A stretch of DNA of 64,000 nucleotides from Pseudopyrenochaeta lycopersici (taxonomy: Eukaryota; Ascomycota; Dothideomycetes; Pleosporales; Pseudopyrenochaetaceae): contig NHZP01000003.1 in assembly GCA_003313425.1 (NCBI GenBank), positions 372,001 through 436,000 on the forward strand. The letters run 5' to 3'. The first letter of the stretch is position 1. Each line of letters starts with the position of its first letter. Under the pieces are notes generated by a model. That model did not search any database and had not been told where the DNA came from. It saw only the letters and a list, made by a program, of their open reading frames with translations. Positions 1 through 10,914 of this stretch are shown piece after piece. The translations under genes and the position numbers were made by a program.

Positions 1-279
1 CGCTACTGCAGCGGGCCGCACCGATGTTTGGATATTATCCTCTCCCTAATTTGCACCATGGTTGAATCCATTCTGCCTAACAGACCGCAAAAGCTGCTGA
101 TCCATGGAGTATAGCAAGCAATCTTCGCAATGTACAGGATGCTTAGACCAGTGACTTCCAATCACATCCTCGCTGCTCATATCCGGGGATGCTAACAATA
201 AGATTTGTAGCAACATAATATAAAAAACACCTGCGAAACCTCTACTCTAGATATGATGTACTGATGCAAAAGACAGGCT

Positions 280-2278
280 TTACAGCCCCTTCATCGAGGC
301 CAACCGCTTCACAACCTTCTCCCCAAATGCCTTCTGCAAACTCGCCGCAATCACCTCCCTTTTTTCATCACAATCTTTATCTAGGCCAAAACTCTCAGGA
401 CCGATAAGGCAACTCCTTATCACGTCCTCTACTGTATTACCGAGGTAGCTCTTCACAAACTTCAAATGATGAGGTTCCGATTCCAACAACCTCTCCCTGA
501 CTGCCCAAATGTGCCTTGGTTTCGCTTTGTTCAAATCAATGGTAAGGATTTGGTCAATGGTCTTCCAATATGCGATTTCGAGTAACACAACGCCGAGGGA
601 GTAGAGATCAAATGACTTCTTGTAGCTTTCGCGCCCAGCTTGCTTCTCGCGGTTTCCCTCGTGCTGGACTATGGGATGTCGGTAGATATCTGCGGAGGGG
701 TTCTCCAGGGGTCTCTCCGTCATGTCGTCGCTCGTGGCGGGACGCGAATAGTCAAATCCTGAAATGTATGGATCGACGTAGTTTACTTCGCCGTCCTTCT
801 TAGGGAAAAGGAGGATATTGTCGGAACGCAGACCCTTGTGTAGCCAATCTACGGCGTGCAGGCGCTCGACTGTCTCAGAGACAAGGCGCATTAGTGTGAT
901 GCGGTCTGTGAGCGAGGGCATCTCGATGTTTGAGTCCTTATCATTAGAAGCCTTGATCAAGTAATGCAAGGACAACGGCACGGTCTCCGCGGGCACCGCT
1001 GCGGGTTTCTCAAACACCAGACCAAAGCGCCCTTCCTCTTCATCAATGAAATACCCGCGACAGAATGGTGCTCTGAAGCGGACCGTCCTATTATTCTTGC
1101 TAAGGAGGGCAGCAAGTTTCTTGACACGAGCGTGAATCTTGGGGTCAACGCCACCATCGTGCTGTGGTGGACCCGATGGATCAGGATTCTTCCATTCAAT
1201 CCAGACCGGGACTTTGTTGTAGACAGCTTCTGTGCGCTCGCCTTCCTCGATCTCTACTGGGAAGGGACTCCCATCTTTTGTTTGTACGTCTTCGAACAGA
1301 ACCTCAGTTTGGCGAATGTCCTGTGCCAAATGTGGCAGTCCAATCTCGTTTGCAGTTTCCTCAGTATGGATCTGTGAATCCTCGATAGCAAGGTGGATAA
1401 AGTTCTGTTGGGCCAACGCAGCAAGTGGCTGAGGTGCGGCGTCGCGAGTAAGGGGCCCAGCATTGCCATATAGCTCGTCATACTCAGAATCCTCCGGTTC
1501 TGCGACCAAATATTGTCGTCGGAACGCGAGCTGCTCAGATCGGTAGATCTGAACCATGGATGACATGGTCCTATTAAGCAAGACAATCTGATCATTTGTG
1601 CGAGTCTGCATGTCGATAAGAAGATCCATCTGCGCCTTATCGAGGGCCTCGTGCATCTTGTCGTTGAAGTCGGCCAGCTTGACGATCAAAGCTTCCATCT
1701 TCTTGTGATCGAAGGTCGCCCATTTGAGTCTCTTCGGAACATCTTTGAAGTTTTGCATAAACCTGAGTGACATCTTGACAAGGTCCTCAGTTGGGGGGAA
1801 TTTAACAGTCTTCCCGCTTCCTTCGGTAGAGCCATTGGTGTCATTAGCGCTGCTCTCCCCGTTCTCAAGCAGCCGGTCAGAGTTCTCCAAGACAAAGACC
1901 TCTGCTTCCTCTACTAATAGGGGATCTGTGAGCCTCTCGTATTTCTTGTTGAGACGACCGAACGAGAAAAGAAGCTTTTGTTGTTGTTCCATGATGTTGA
2001 TAATCAAGCCCTTTGACATGTGATTAAGAACTAGCTTATCATCCCGATAGTCGAGTTGCACGAGTTTCGCCCAGTTGAGTAGTCGGTGTTCTTCAATCTT
2101 GAATTTGACCAGTAGAGCCTGGCAGTCCTCGCGCAAGCGGCACGCGTCTGCGATCAATTCATAGCCTACCCATGCTTAGTAAATGTTCAGCGGCATCTAC
2201 CAGATGGAACAAACCTTGAATGCATCCTGAAAACACCTGGAAGAAGAAAGATACACTTCCAATGGCTAGTTCCGCCAT
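280..2278 (-). CDS. HeLo-domain protein with C-terminal pseudokinase
   Basis: Two exons: 2278-2215 and 2165-280, 649 aa. The start was chosen because exon 1 encodes the typical HeLo opening MAELAIGSVSFFFQVFSGC and joins in frame across a 49-nt GT-AG intron. Residues about 1-220 form the all-helical HeLo (prion-inhibition and propagation) domain; in the HET-S family this domain is a membrane-permeabilising cell-death effector. A linker leads to a protein-kinase-like fold (about 350-625). The kinase looks dead: the HRD motif reads HKG (464-466, the Asn at 471 is kept) and DFG reads GFD (491-493). Helical bundle plus pseudokinase parallels animal MLKL. I infer a role in heterokaryon incompatibility or immune-type cell death. 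No amyloid motif or NLR neighbour was recognised. The domain call is firm, the function is inferred. Confidence 0.88.
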
Positions 2279-2771
2279 GGTGGATGGTGATAGGAATTAT
2301 GTTACGCAATAATAACGGGGGTAAGAGTTGTGCTGGTGTAAGAAATGCAACAAGCAGCACCACGGGGTATGTAGCAAAGCAGTGGAATTACTTGGAACGA
2401 ACAGGAGGAAGGCTGTTACTTAAACATCCTCACCCAAAGAGGCTGCTCTACCATGCAAGCGCGCCGCCTGTGACGAACACCGCCCCCATGGCCTCTGAGC
2501 TAAGGGCCTCCTGCATGCCCTAGGCCAATAGCCACATTGGTGTGGTGGGGTCCGGTCAAGTCGACTTGACTGAAAAAGCGATGACGCTTTCAGGAACAAA
2601 TGCTGGAGCCTTCTATTGTGGCTGAGAGTAGTTCTGTTGAGGTCATCTGGTGTCACGAGAGATATTTAGTGCTGTAGAAGGTGAGGATAGGGTGTGTGCC
2701 TCGGGGGCAGCCGCGACCAGCACAGCCACCAGTGCAAGCCACCGGAAGCCACATCCTTGTTAACCCATCTG
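2279..2771. promoter_or_regulatory. Intergenic, divergent promoter region
   Basis: This 0.5-kb interval lies between the start of the HeLo gene (minus) and that of the phosphoesterase (plus). Short open frames here start at non-ATG codons or lack any recognisable similarity. No repeat or RNA gene was seen. It presumably holds both promoters. Confidence 0.5.
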
Positions 2772-3887
2772 ATGCTTGTCATCCTGCTCACCACCGCGCT
2801 TCACAAGCTCGACACTATCGTTCACAACACTCGACCCCTTTCATCGATGGTACTCGAGATCCTTAACCCATGGCACCGCCCCAAAGATGATTTTGAACCC
2901 ACACCCGTCGCCGCACTTCTCTTCCAGGCTCCTGTGAAGCTACTGCTCTACCATGCATACCACCTCGTAACGTACTTGCGCTCTACACCCTCGCCTTCGA
3001 AACCACCGATTCGGGTTGTGTGTATATCAGATACACATAGTAACATCCCCGAGGATGTACCGCCGGGAGATATACTCATTCATGCGGGGGATATGACGAA
3101 CGATGGGAGTATCGCCGAGATACAGAAACAGATCGATTGGTTGGCTTCTTTGCCACACAGAGAAATCGTCGTGATAAGTGGGAATCACGATACGTATTTA
3201 GATCCACGAACACGACCGTCGTTGTCCGAAGAACAGAGAAGAGGGAAGCTTAACTGGAAGAGGGTGCATTACTTACAGCACCGGAGACTCAGCCTTACGG
3301 TCAACATCGAGCCCAATACGACAGACTCAACGAGCTCAAGGACGCCGCTCTTAGCAGAAGAGCGCACTCAGAGACGGATACATATCTATGGAGCACCTCA
3401 AATACCGGCGTGTGGGCCCATGAGCGTCCATGCCTTTCAATACCCAAGAGGGCGCGATGCGTGGTCGGAGACTGTACCTGAGGATACTGACGTCCTCATC
3501 ACACATACACCACCAAAGTATCATCTGGACCTGCCATTACCTCAGGGGATGGGCTGTGAGCATCTCGCCGCGGAAGTCAAGCGTGTAAAGCCAACACTAC
3601 ATGTGTTTGGTCATGTGCACTGGGGCGCAGGGCAGACTGTGGTATGGTGGGATAAAGCGCATGACGCCTATGTACGCGGACTGTCAATTGAGTCGGAGTG
3701 GACACACGGTTTATTCAACCCGCGATTGTGGTGGAACGTTGTGAGAGTGTTGTATCGCGGGATCCGGGAGCTGCTGTGGGACCGAGTATGGGGAGGACAA
3801 AGCGAGCACACCATAATGGTGAATGCTGCTCAAATGCATGGGAATACAGGAAAGTTGGGCAACTCTGTCCAGGTCGTTGACATATGA
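2772..3887 (+). CDS. Calcineurin-like metallophosphoesterase
   Basis: Single exon, 371 aa from the ATG at 2772; an ATG at 2847 is an alternative start. The metallophosphoesterase fold is clear: SDTHS (residues 86-90), an AGDMTNDG block, SGNHDTY with GNHD near 137-140, and FGHVHWG with GHVH at 280-283. These supply the Asp, His and Asn ligands of a two-metal phosphatase centre. The layout resembles the MPPED1/2 (UPF0046-like) group common in fungi, which hydrolyses phosphodiester or phosphomonoester bonds in vitro. The hydrophobic N-terminus (LVILLTTALHKL) and LLLYHAYHLVTYL near 60 may give membrane association, but neither is a clean transmembrane segment. Substrate is unknown. It is divergent from the HeLo gene with no evident functional link. 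Confidence 0.88.
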   Translation: MLVILLTTALHKLDTIVHNTRPLSSMVLEILNPWHRPKDDFEPTPVAALLFQAPVKLLLYHAYHLVTYLRSTPSPSKPPIRVVCISDTHSNIPEDVPPGDILIHAGDMTNDGSIAEIQKQIDWLASLPHREIVVISGNHDTYLDPRTRPSLSEEQRRGKLNWKRVHYLQHRRLSLTVNIEPNTTDSTSSRTPLLAEERTQRRIHIYGAPQIPACGPMSVHAFQYPRGRDAWSETVPEDTDVLITHTPPKYHLDLPLPQGMGCEHLAAEVKRVKPTLHVFGHVHWGAGQTVVWWDKAHDAYVRGLSIESEWTHGLFNPRLWWNVVRVLYRGIRELLWDRVWGGQSEHTIMVNAAQMHGNTGKLGNSVQVVDI

Positions 3888-4165
3888 CCTACATTGTTCA
3901 CAGCCAGGGAAAAGTAGTCATAATGTATAATCATAATTTTTGATCAAGCACAGCAGGAAGCACTTCATTGTCGGGAAGCCTTTTCGAACTAAAAAGGATT
4001 CTGTTGATTTAGCTTGACTACCTCGCAAAAGGGGCCAAGTTCAACATGGAGACCAGGCGGTTCGCCGTTCCCCGCGACTTTATTTGATCGTGGTCATAAA
4101 ACCATAAATCGTGCACACCATGCCATGCCATATTCCACCAGTGAGCCGAGGATCTGCGCATGCGC

Positions 4166-4772
4166 TCAGAGACGACGACCACGGCGACCTCCCTTCCTTC
4201 TGGTCGAGTCGGATGGGGTGGGGGTAACGTCCTCGATACGTCCAATGCGCATACCAGCACGGGCAAGCGCGCGGAGAGCGGACTGAGCGCCAGGGCCGGG
4301 GGTCTTGGTGCCGTTTCCACCAGTGGCGCGGATCTTGACGTGCAGAGCGGAGATGCCGAGTTCCTTGCAGCGGGCAGCTATCCAAATTATCAGTATCCGT
4401 TTGATTGTTCTAGTAGCACTTCTACGCACCGACGTCCTGGGCAGCCAACATGGCAGCGTATGGGGAGGACTCGTCACGGTCAGCCTTGACCTTCATGCCA
4501 CCGGTGACACGGGAGATGGTTTCGCGGCCGGACAGATCGGTGATGTGGACAAAGGTGTCGTTGAAGGATGCAAAGATGCGGGCAACGCCGAAGACGAGCT
4601 CGCCCTGTAATACTGTCAATTCGCATTCCTGCGATCGAGTACTTGTCAACGAACCTCGCGGACCTGGGGTCCCAACTAAGAACAATTAACACAAGTCAAT
4701 CACACAGTAGCTGCATCTTCGTACCTGGATGTTCTCCGTCGCACCGCGCTCGACCTTCTTCTTGGGAGGCAT
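4166..4772 (-). CDS. RPS14: 40S ribosomal protein S14 (uS11)
   Basis: Three exons: 4772-4725, 4604-4430 and 4377-4166, 144 aa. It starts [16 protein letters not shown] and continues [21 protein letters not shown], with [20 protein letters not shown] and the basic tail KGGRRGRRL, all typical of eukaryotic uS11. The protein sits on the 40S platform, contacts 18S rRNA near the mRNA exit site, and its tail is needed for late 18S maturation. Introns are 120 nt (early, after codon 16) and 52 nt. The first intron was checked for a C/D snoRNA and none was found. It shares a 241-bp promoter interval with TYR1. Confidence 0.96.
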
Positions 4773-5013
4773 TTTGACTGTAGATTAGTTCTTGACTGGC
4801 GAGTTCGTGATGGTGTCGATCGATGTGGTCGAACTTTTGGTGGGCGGTTTTCGCTTATGCGCGGAAAAACATAGTGCCGACGCTAGCTTAGCGCGGCGCC
4901 TTTTGGTTAACTTTTCTTTGGCAAACGCAAGCCACTTTCTCATCCTCCACCGCTCCGCCATGGGCTGAACTCTTCCACCTCACTCGCGCACAGCAGCGTG
5001 CAACATACTCAAC
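4773..5013. promoter_or_regulatory. Shared divergent promoter RPS14/TYR1
   Basis: Only 241 bp separate the start codons of RPS14 (minus) and TYR1 (plus), so promoter elements of a ribosomal-protein gene and a biosynthetic gene must lie here. I see no canonical TATA box. The interval has GC-rich stretches such as gcgcggcgcc near 4890. Confidence 0.6.
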
Positions 5014-6798
5014 ATGGACAGCGGCAAGAGCGTTGGAATCATCGGTATGGGAGACATGGGGAAGATGTATTCCCGGCGACTGAGCACCGCTGGATGGAAG
5101 TGAGTGCCCTCGCAGTACGGCGATAGTATTGTCCTCTGGCCATTGGTAAGTCAGCTCTCTCCAGTTTCCTCTCCCGCTCTTTCATGATGACCGTGAGTGC
5201 ATTTGGCTCGAGTATGGCGCGTGTCTACACTGTTGCCGTCTTGGTCAGCAGTAATTAGGCACGTTGCTGTCCATGATGTGAATTCTCGCTACCTTTATTT
5301 ATACACTTCTGATCTACAACTATCGCTATCGCTTTGTTCATACCCTCGGTTTTGGACTTTGCTAACCAGTGGCTCACAGACGAAGTCCCCTTGTCCACAT
5401 TTGCTGACATCCCATCTCATAAAGGGTCAATGCCTGCGATCTTCCGGATAAGTTTGATTCACTGGTGGAAGAGTTTCGTGCCTTTGTAGGATAGCGCCCT
5501 TATGTACTATGTCATGAATGAATCGATGCTGAGACTGAGCTAGCCCAAAGTTGAAATCATGCAAAGCGGTCATTTTGTTTCCCGAGCCAGCGACTACATC
5601 ATCTACAGCGTGGAAGCCAAGAACATCGATGGTGTTGTGAAGGCGTTCGGCCCCTGTACGGTGCCCTCACGCCATCAATTGACCCTATGCTGACTGAGGT
5701 ACGCACACAGCAACCAAGGTCGGCGCTATCGTTGGTGGTCAAACGTCATGCAAGGCTCCAGAGATGGAAGCATTTGAGAAACACCTCCCAGAAGACGTTA
5801 GCATCGTCTCCGTCCACTCTCTCCATGGACCTGGCCTTGACCCGAAAGGGCAGCCGCTGGTGTTGATCAAGCATCGCGCCTCGGACGCCGATTTCGCTTT
5901 CGTCGAGAACGTCATGTCATGCCTGGGTTCAAAGCATGTCTATCTCACAAGCGAGCAACATGATCGCATTACAGCAGACACACAGGCTGTAACCCATGCT
6001 GCCTTTCTCAGCATGGGTGGTGCCTGGTATGCGAATAATCAGTTTCCTTGGGACTCTTCGCGCTATGTTGGTGGTATCGAAAATGTTAAGATGAACATCA
6101 CGCTCCGGATTTATTCCAACAAGTGGCACGTTTACGCTGGCCTTGCAATTCTTAACCCAGATGCGAAGAAACAAATTAAACAGTATGCCGAGTCGGTCAC
6201 CGAGCTCTTTAAGCTGATGCTTGCGGGCCAACGAGATGAGTTACGCGAAAGAGTGCACACTGCACGAAGGGCTGTGTTTGGAGATAATCACAACGGCAAC
6301 AAGTTGCTCTTACGAGATGACCTACTTGACCAGTTTGCGTTAGGCACTATCCCAGAGAAGAAGCTAAAGAACAACCACCTCAGCTTACTTGCCATGGTCG
6401 ACTGTTGGTGGAAACTCGGCATCGTTCCCTACGATCACATGATCTGCTCTACTCCCGTCAGTCTCAATGTTCCTTTAACAATACACTTTTCCTTCACTGA
6501 CACACACACACAGCCCTCACGCATGTGGCTTGGTATTACTGAGTACCTCTTCCGCAACCCCACCCTCCTCGAAGAAGCCATCGATACGGCTATCGATGAC
6601 AATACCTTCCGTGCTGACGACCTTGAGTTCACTTTCGCGGCCAGGGACTGGAGTTCCAGGGTCAGCTTGGGTAATTTCGATGGGTATAGAGAGAAATTTG
6701 AGACAATTCAGAAGTATTTTGAGCCAAGGTTTCCCGAAGCTACAAAGATAGGAAACGAGATGATTAGGGTTATTTTGCAGAAGACACAGGAAACTTGA
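5014..6798 (+). CDS. TYR1: Prephenate dehydrogenase (tyrosine biosynthesis)
   Basis: Five exons: 5014-5099, 5425-5485, 5544-5655, 5711-6456 and 6514-6798, 429 aa. It oxidatively decarboxylates prephenate to 4-hydroxyphenylpyruvate with NADP. The N-terminus carries a Rossmann dinucleotide loop GMGDMG (residues 11-16); VGAIVGGQTSCKAPE and SVHSLHGP (substrate side) match fungal Tyr1, followed by the helical dimerisation half (DTQAVTHAAFLSMGGAW). Length is close to yeast Tyr1 (452). Intron 1 is long (325 nt) and contains a decoy donor gtaagt at 5143. The last intron (6457-6513) is 57 nt, stop-free and in frame, so unspliced mRNA would add 19 residues. Frame joining makes the model good. Confidence 0.93.
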
Positions 6799-8244
6799 CC
6801 AGCTGTGCGTTTGGGAGTGAGTGTCCCACTACAGTATTCGGATGTGTATAATCTAGCCACCTTGATACATGTTCGTAGCTGATCATGTAACGACAATAAA
6901 TGAGGGAGAAGAAGCAGCGTTTGTGAGCAAAGACAATCTGCTCATGCTCGTTTTCTTGCTCTAAATATACACAGTCCTTAACTATACATTACCAGGTCTA
7001 TTCTCTGCTGGGGGGATTACGGTTCTGTTCATAGTGTCACCTCGTTTCCCAACCCATCCGTAACTTTGACTACCGTCCTGTCCTGACTGTAAATGCTATG
7101 AAATATATGTGACCATTGTCTTGGCCAATTAAACTTCTCAGGTTTGCAGATATGCATAGCTAGGCACTACAGGTGAGGCTCAGCTCAAAGCTGCCTAATT
7201 TGTCATCTCGCAGCGTTGAAGCTGTCTTCAAGCCCAGTTATAACCCCCCCCCCCCCCACCTCCACACTCCTATTCGCAATTGCTGTATTGATATCAAAGT
7301 TACTCGCATGTACAGTTCTCATTTTAAGACATTCCGTACGGCCACTTTGAAACATAACCAAGGCCCTCGAACGGGCAAAATTCTGTTACATCAACTATCT
7401 AACGTTTTCAGCCAATTAGATACTTCATCATTTTATACACTGCAACTGCGTTATACTTCAAGAGCTATGAGTCTTATATCAAGATTCTCGCACACTACTC
7501 AACAAAGCATTTTAAACAACAATTCTTGACAGCCGAATGCACGTTTACGCTCCGCTTCTAGATTGTCATTTCAGTCATCAACATCATTTAAACACGGTCT
7601 AGTCTTCCCGACCTAACGACTACGGCGACTTTCGACATGTCTTGTTTGCTATTCATCCCTCGCAATTGCCCTTCAAGTTTGCTCAAAAGTCCGCACCGTG
7701 AGCCACGTTTATTCCACTGTGTCTCGATACCCAAGAATTTATTGTGGATATCTGGCGACGTATCGACATATTCTGCATTTCTACTCTCGCTTCAATAGAT
7801 ATGATAGTATAGGTTGTTTCACGGGGCCAATGTCTAATCGGGGGCATAGAGTTGGGCTCAAGAAATCAAGGCCCCAAACTTAAGTACAATCCAAGTTGGA
7901 TCAATGGTTCTTAGCCCACCACCAATGACTAAAATAGAAGTTGATGTTAATTCTCTTTGTAATCACCGTTATGTCGCTGAACATGGCTTAAACCTTCTGT
8001 TCAGTCTCATCGTTATATCATAGTCAAGGATCCGTACGTTGTGTCCGATATCAGGCACAAAAAGCGATAGTATGGCAAGACTTCGTTAGCTTAGTGATAA
8101 GACATGCACTTTAGGCCTTTTCATGTCTATTTTCTTAATTAAACATTATCATTACTCTATCTCGAGACATTTTATTCCCCGCCACGCCGACATAATCCAA
8201 GGACAAAAGATTGCATATGAAAGTAAACAAGCTATACCTCAAAA
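6799..8244. other. Intergenic region, AT-richer, no gene seen
   Basis: About 1.45 kb between the convergent ends of TYR1 and the CFEM gene. It is visibly AT-richer than its flanks, with a run of 14 C at 7244-7257. Open frames are short and unlike any family I know. A tRNA A-box-like string occurs at 8088-8102 without a matching B box. It may hold a degraded repeat, but nothing in it can be named. Confidence 0.5.
7244..7257. repeat. Poly-C tract
   Basis: Fourteen consecutive C, a mononucleotide repeat in the non-coding region after TYR1. Confidence 0.9.
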
Positions 8245-9193
8245 TTACAGCTCAGCAAACACCAGGCCCATAAGTCCCATAGCACCAGCGAGGATAACGC
8301 TTCCCATGCTTCCAAACTCAGGAACATCAAGAGCGGCAGCGGCGCCCGTATAGACTGGTGGAGGTGGCACCCCGGTGGGGCCCCCGGGAGAGCCTCCAGG
8401 AGCACCTCCAGGAGCGCCTCCAGGAGCGCCTCCGGGCGGGGGAGCAACAGGTGGAGTAACTACGGACTGGACGGTCGTTGGTTTACCAGCAGCATCAGAG
8501 GTGACAACGTTGACAGTCGTGGGGTAGACAGGAGGGGGCACAACACTCGAGCCGTTGTTGAAGGGAGGCACATAGGTACTGGTAATGTTGCTGTAAGTAG
8601 TTGGCGGAGGAGGTGGCGGGGTGGAAGTAGAGTAGACCGGGTAGACAGAGGTCGATTTGGTGGGGCACTTGTTGTGGCATACGTCGGCCTGGAAGTGGAT
8701 GTAATGCTCCTTGTGCTCGTGCGAGCAAGCATGTGCAACCTTGCCCTCAATGCCAAGATGATGGAGCTCATCGCAGATGCAGGGGAAGTCTGTGGGGCTG
8801 CATTTGCTATTGGCGAGGCACTCGAAGACGATGGTTTGCTAGTTGATAAAAAGTTAGGATGCCTGTCTCTAATTTTCAGATATAGTGGTGAAGTCTTACA
8901 GCGCACTCAGGAAGACCCTCGATAAGGCTAATGATGTCTGAATGACACGTGTCCGTGGGATAGGCCGGATAGACCGGGTACGGAACCGGAGTACTGGGTA
9001 GATACTGGCCCGAGGTAACAGTTACAAAGCTCGTCAAGGTGACGGCGGAGGTCAAGACGGTAGTAGTGAGAGAAGGCATAATGGACGAAAGAGGAAGAGT
9101 TGGGAGGACTGGGGAAGCCGAAGACGCAGCGTCAGAAGAAGAGGAAGTGAGTGTCAAAGTTTTGGTCCAGTGGCCATGAATCTGCATACTCAA
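8245..9193 (-). CDS. CFEM-domain protein, probably GPI-anchored
   Basis: Two exons: 9193-8900 and 8838-8245, about 295 aa; the 5' end is uncertain. After splicing, the segment from LPECAQ through FECLANSKC, TDFPCICDE, AHACSHE, DVC and NKC holds eight cysteines, with the Asp in the TDFPC position as in CFEM domains. CFEM proteins are fungal cell-surface or secreted proteins, some of them haem/iron binders or virulence factors. Then come a Ser/Thr/Pro-rich stalk, a GAPGG-type repeat and a C-terminal hydrophobic tail (SVILAGAMGLMGLVFAEL) suited to GPI attachment. Oddly, no convincing signal peptide lies at the N-terminus: from either possible Met (9193 or 9079) it is Ser/Thr-rich. A further upstream exon may be missing from this model. 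The domain call is good, the start is weak. Confidence 0.75.
8391..8440 (-). repeat. 12-bp tandem repeat coding GAPG units
   Basis: Four near-identical 12-bp units (plus-strand core cctccaggagc, the last diverging) inside the CFEM gene encode GGAP/GGSP steps of the stalk. Such an in-frame minisatellite is likely length-variable between strains. Confidence 0.8.
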
Positions 9194-9925
9194 AGATATA
9201 GTAAATACTCCCCTTAACGAGTGGCTACAGTCCGAAAAGAGCGATGGCAGGCAATGGCCGCGCGCGGTCTTGATAGCCTATAGTACATGGCAAAGACACC
9301 GTTTGCAGAGCTTCATCAGTGCTACTGAAAGAGCTCCTTTGTAGCTCAAAAGCAAAAATAGTTACGGGACGCTTCCGGGACATATCTTTGTTCCTGGTGA
9401 TGACGTTGCGGAGGTGGTTGAGTTGGAGACTTCGCGTCCGGATTTGGCAACGGCTCTGGAATGTGACCGTTACCAACTGAAATTCCACCAACCCCACCAC
9501 GTTAGCAAAGAAAACTGCGAATGGAAAAGCTTTCCAGATCTTGGTGGTGCTGACGGACCCAGAAACGTGTAATTATTGCGGCTGAAGTGCAGATGCTTTG
9601 CCGCTCTTGCACTGTTGGCTGAGTCTTGCCCACTCAGCCAGTTCTCAAAGGTTACTCAACATACCAGCATGCAATGGTTCCCGATGGTCCAAATGTCTTG
9701 GAATCGACTCATGAATTTCTTCGAGCATGTTTATTTAAGCCTCTTATGTTTCGTCTGGCCATCCGATTATGAACTGGATGTCTCTGGTCTAGGAAAAAAG
9801 ACACTCACAGTTGTTCTTTGCGTATCGTACTGCACGTAAGCGTCATCTGCAGCCTCATTATTAGGTTCAGACTGGCTGGCAAGCAACCTCTCGTCGTACG
9901 GATGATAGATTTCCCGGCAACGCCT

Positions 9926-9957
<32 letters not shown>

Positions 9958-10914
9958 AATATGCTCCCAATACCTGTAGGCAAGGGCATACGAGTCTTTT
10001 CGAACTGAAGATATCCCTGTCATTCCGGGATCTGGCGACAGCAAGGCAAGTTTGGCCTGTTGGCTAGCAAGAAGAAATTAAATAGCGAGACTTTGAAAAC
10101 ATGAAACAAAGAACAATTTCTTTGTTGAGATGGAAGTACATGTGGTTACAAGGGATTATGTGCCTTGAAGAAGACCATGACTTGCAACCACGTATTGTCA
10201 TACTCAGGTCAACTGATTGCCCTCCTCATTGCAGGCCTGCCATTTCAACTATTTTGAACGCCATGAAGAGGGTCGGGTACATTGACACCAACAGGCAGGA
10301 TCAGTAATGCCTACCTTGGAGGGGCATGATGGTAGACAAAGAAATCTGTGAAAGAGCAGTCTATTTGGCGCGCTACGATCCTACTATGGCATTTCAAGAC
10401 CGTGTTTTGTTTCTGAACAGCGGAAGTACACTGGCAAGCGTTTTGTAGTGGATGCCAAGCCAAGAAACAGAACTCTCACCACATATGTTAGTAACGAGGG
10501 GATTTTGACTTTAATAAATGGATTCACACACCTTGAAGCGTTGGTTGAAAAGCTTCTCTGCATCGAAATTGTATATGCTTGAGCTGATATCGCAGTTGCT
10601 TGCTCTTCGAAGTATCTTGACTCGCGATGAAAATCTCCTCTCCTCTGCCTGCTGCGCTTTACAGGCGCAAAGAGGAGGGAAAGCATAGTCGTTTAAGTCA
10701 ATAGGAGATACTATACATAGCTGCAACTTGCCTTCCCTCAATTAGGTGCGACCACCACTCCACGAATACTGGGGGAAGCATGTGGGCAGGGCCCTGGTAT
10801 TCCCACAAGGCGCTAGTGCATTTATGGACTAGCGCGCCGCTAAGGTGCAGGCGAAAAATGAACTTTTGGAGATTTTTCGAGCTTCGACCTGTCGGACAAC
10901 GCTGCAGCTTCAAC
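9194..10914. other. Intergenic region, no gene seen
   Basis: 1.7 kb between the CFEM gene and RPL7. Open frames are short, overlap on both strands and show no known family. The only distinct element is a CT microsatellite at 9932-9957. The stretch may contain the missing 5' exon or promoter of the CFEM gene, and it holds the RPL7 promoter at its right end. Confidence 0.5.
9932..9957. repeat. (CT)13 microsatellite
   Basis: Perfect CT dinucleotide repeat of 13 units, in non-coding DNA. Confidence 0.92.

Noticed and set aside
5100..5424. Possible C/D snoRNA in the long TYR1 intron 1 (atgatga at 5184)
   Set aside because: No box D with a matching terminal stem; the flanks do not pair.
2714..6798. 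Metabolic gene cluster idea (phosphoesterase, TYR1, DAHP synthase)
   Set aside because: The aromatic genes are 22 kb apart with unrelated housekeeping genes between; no backbone biosynthetic enzyme is present.
8085..8140. tRNA-like string (tagcttagtgataag) resembling an A box
   Set aside because: No B box (GGTTCGANNCC) or cloverleaf within 100 bp; at best a relic.
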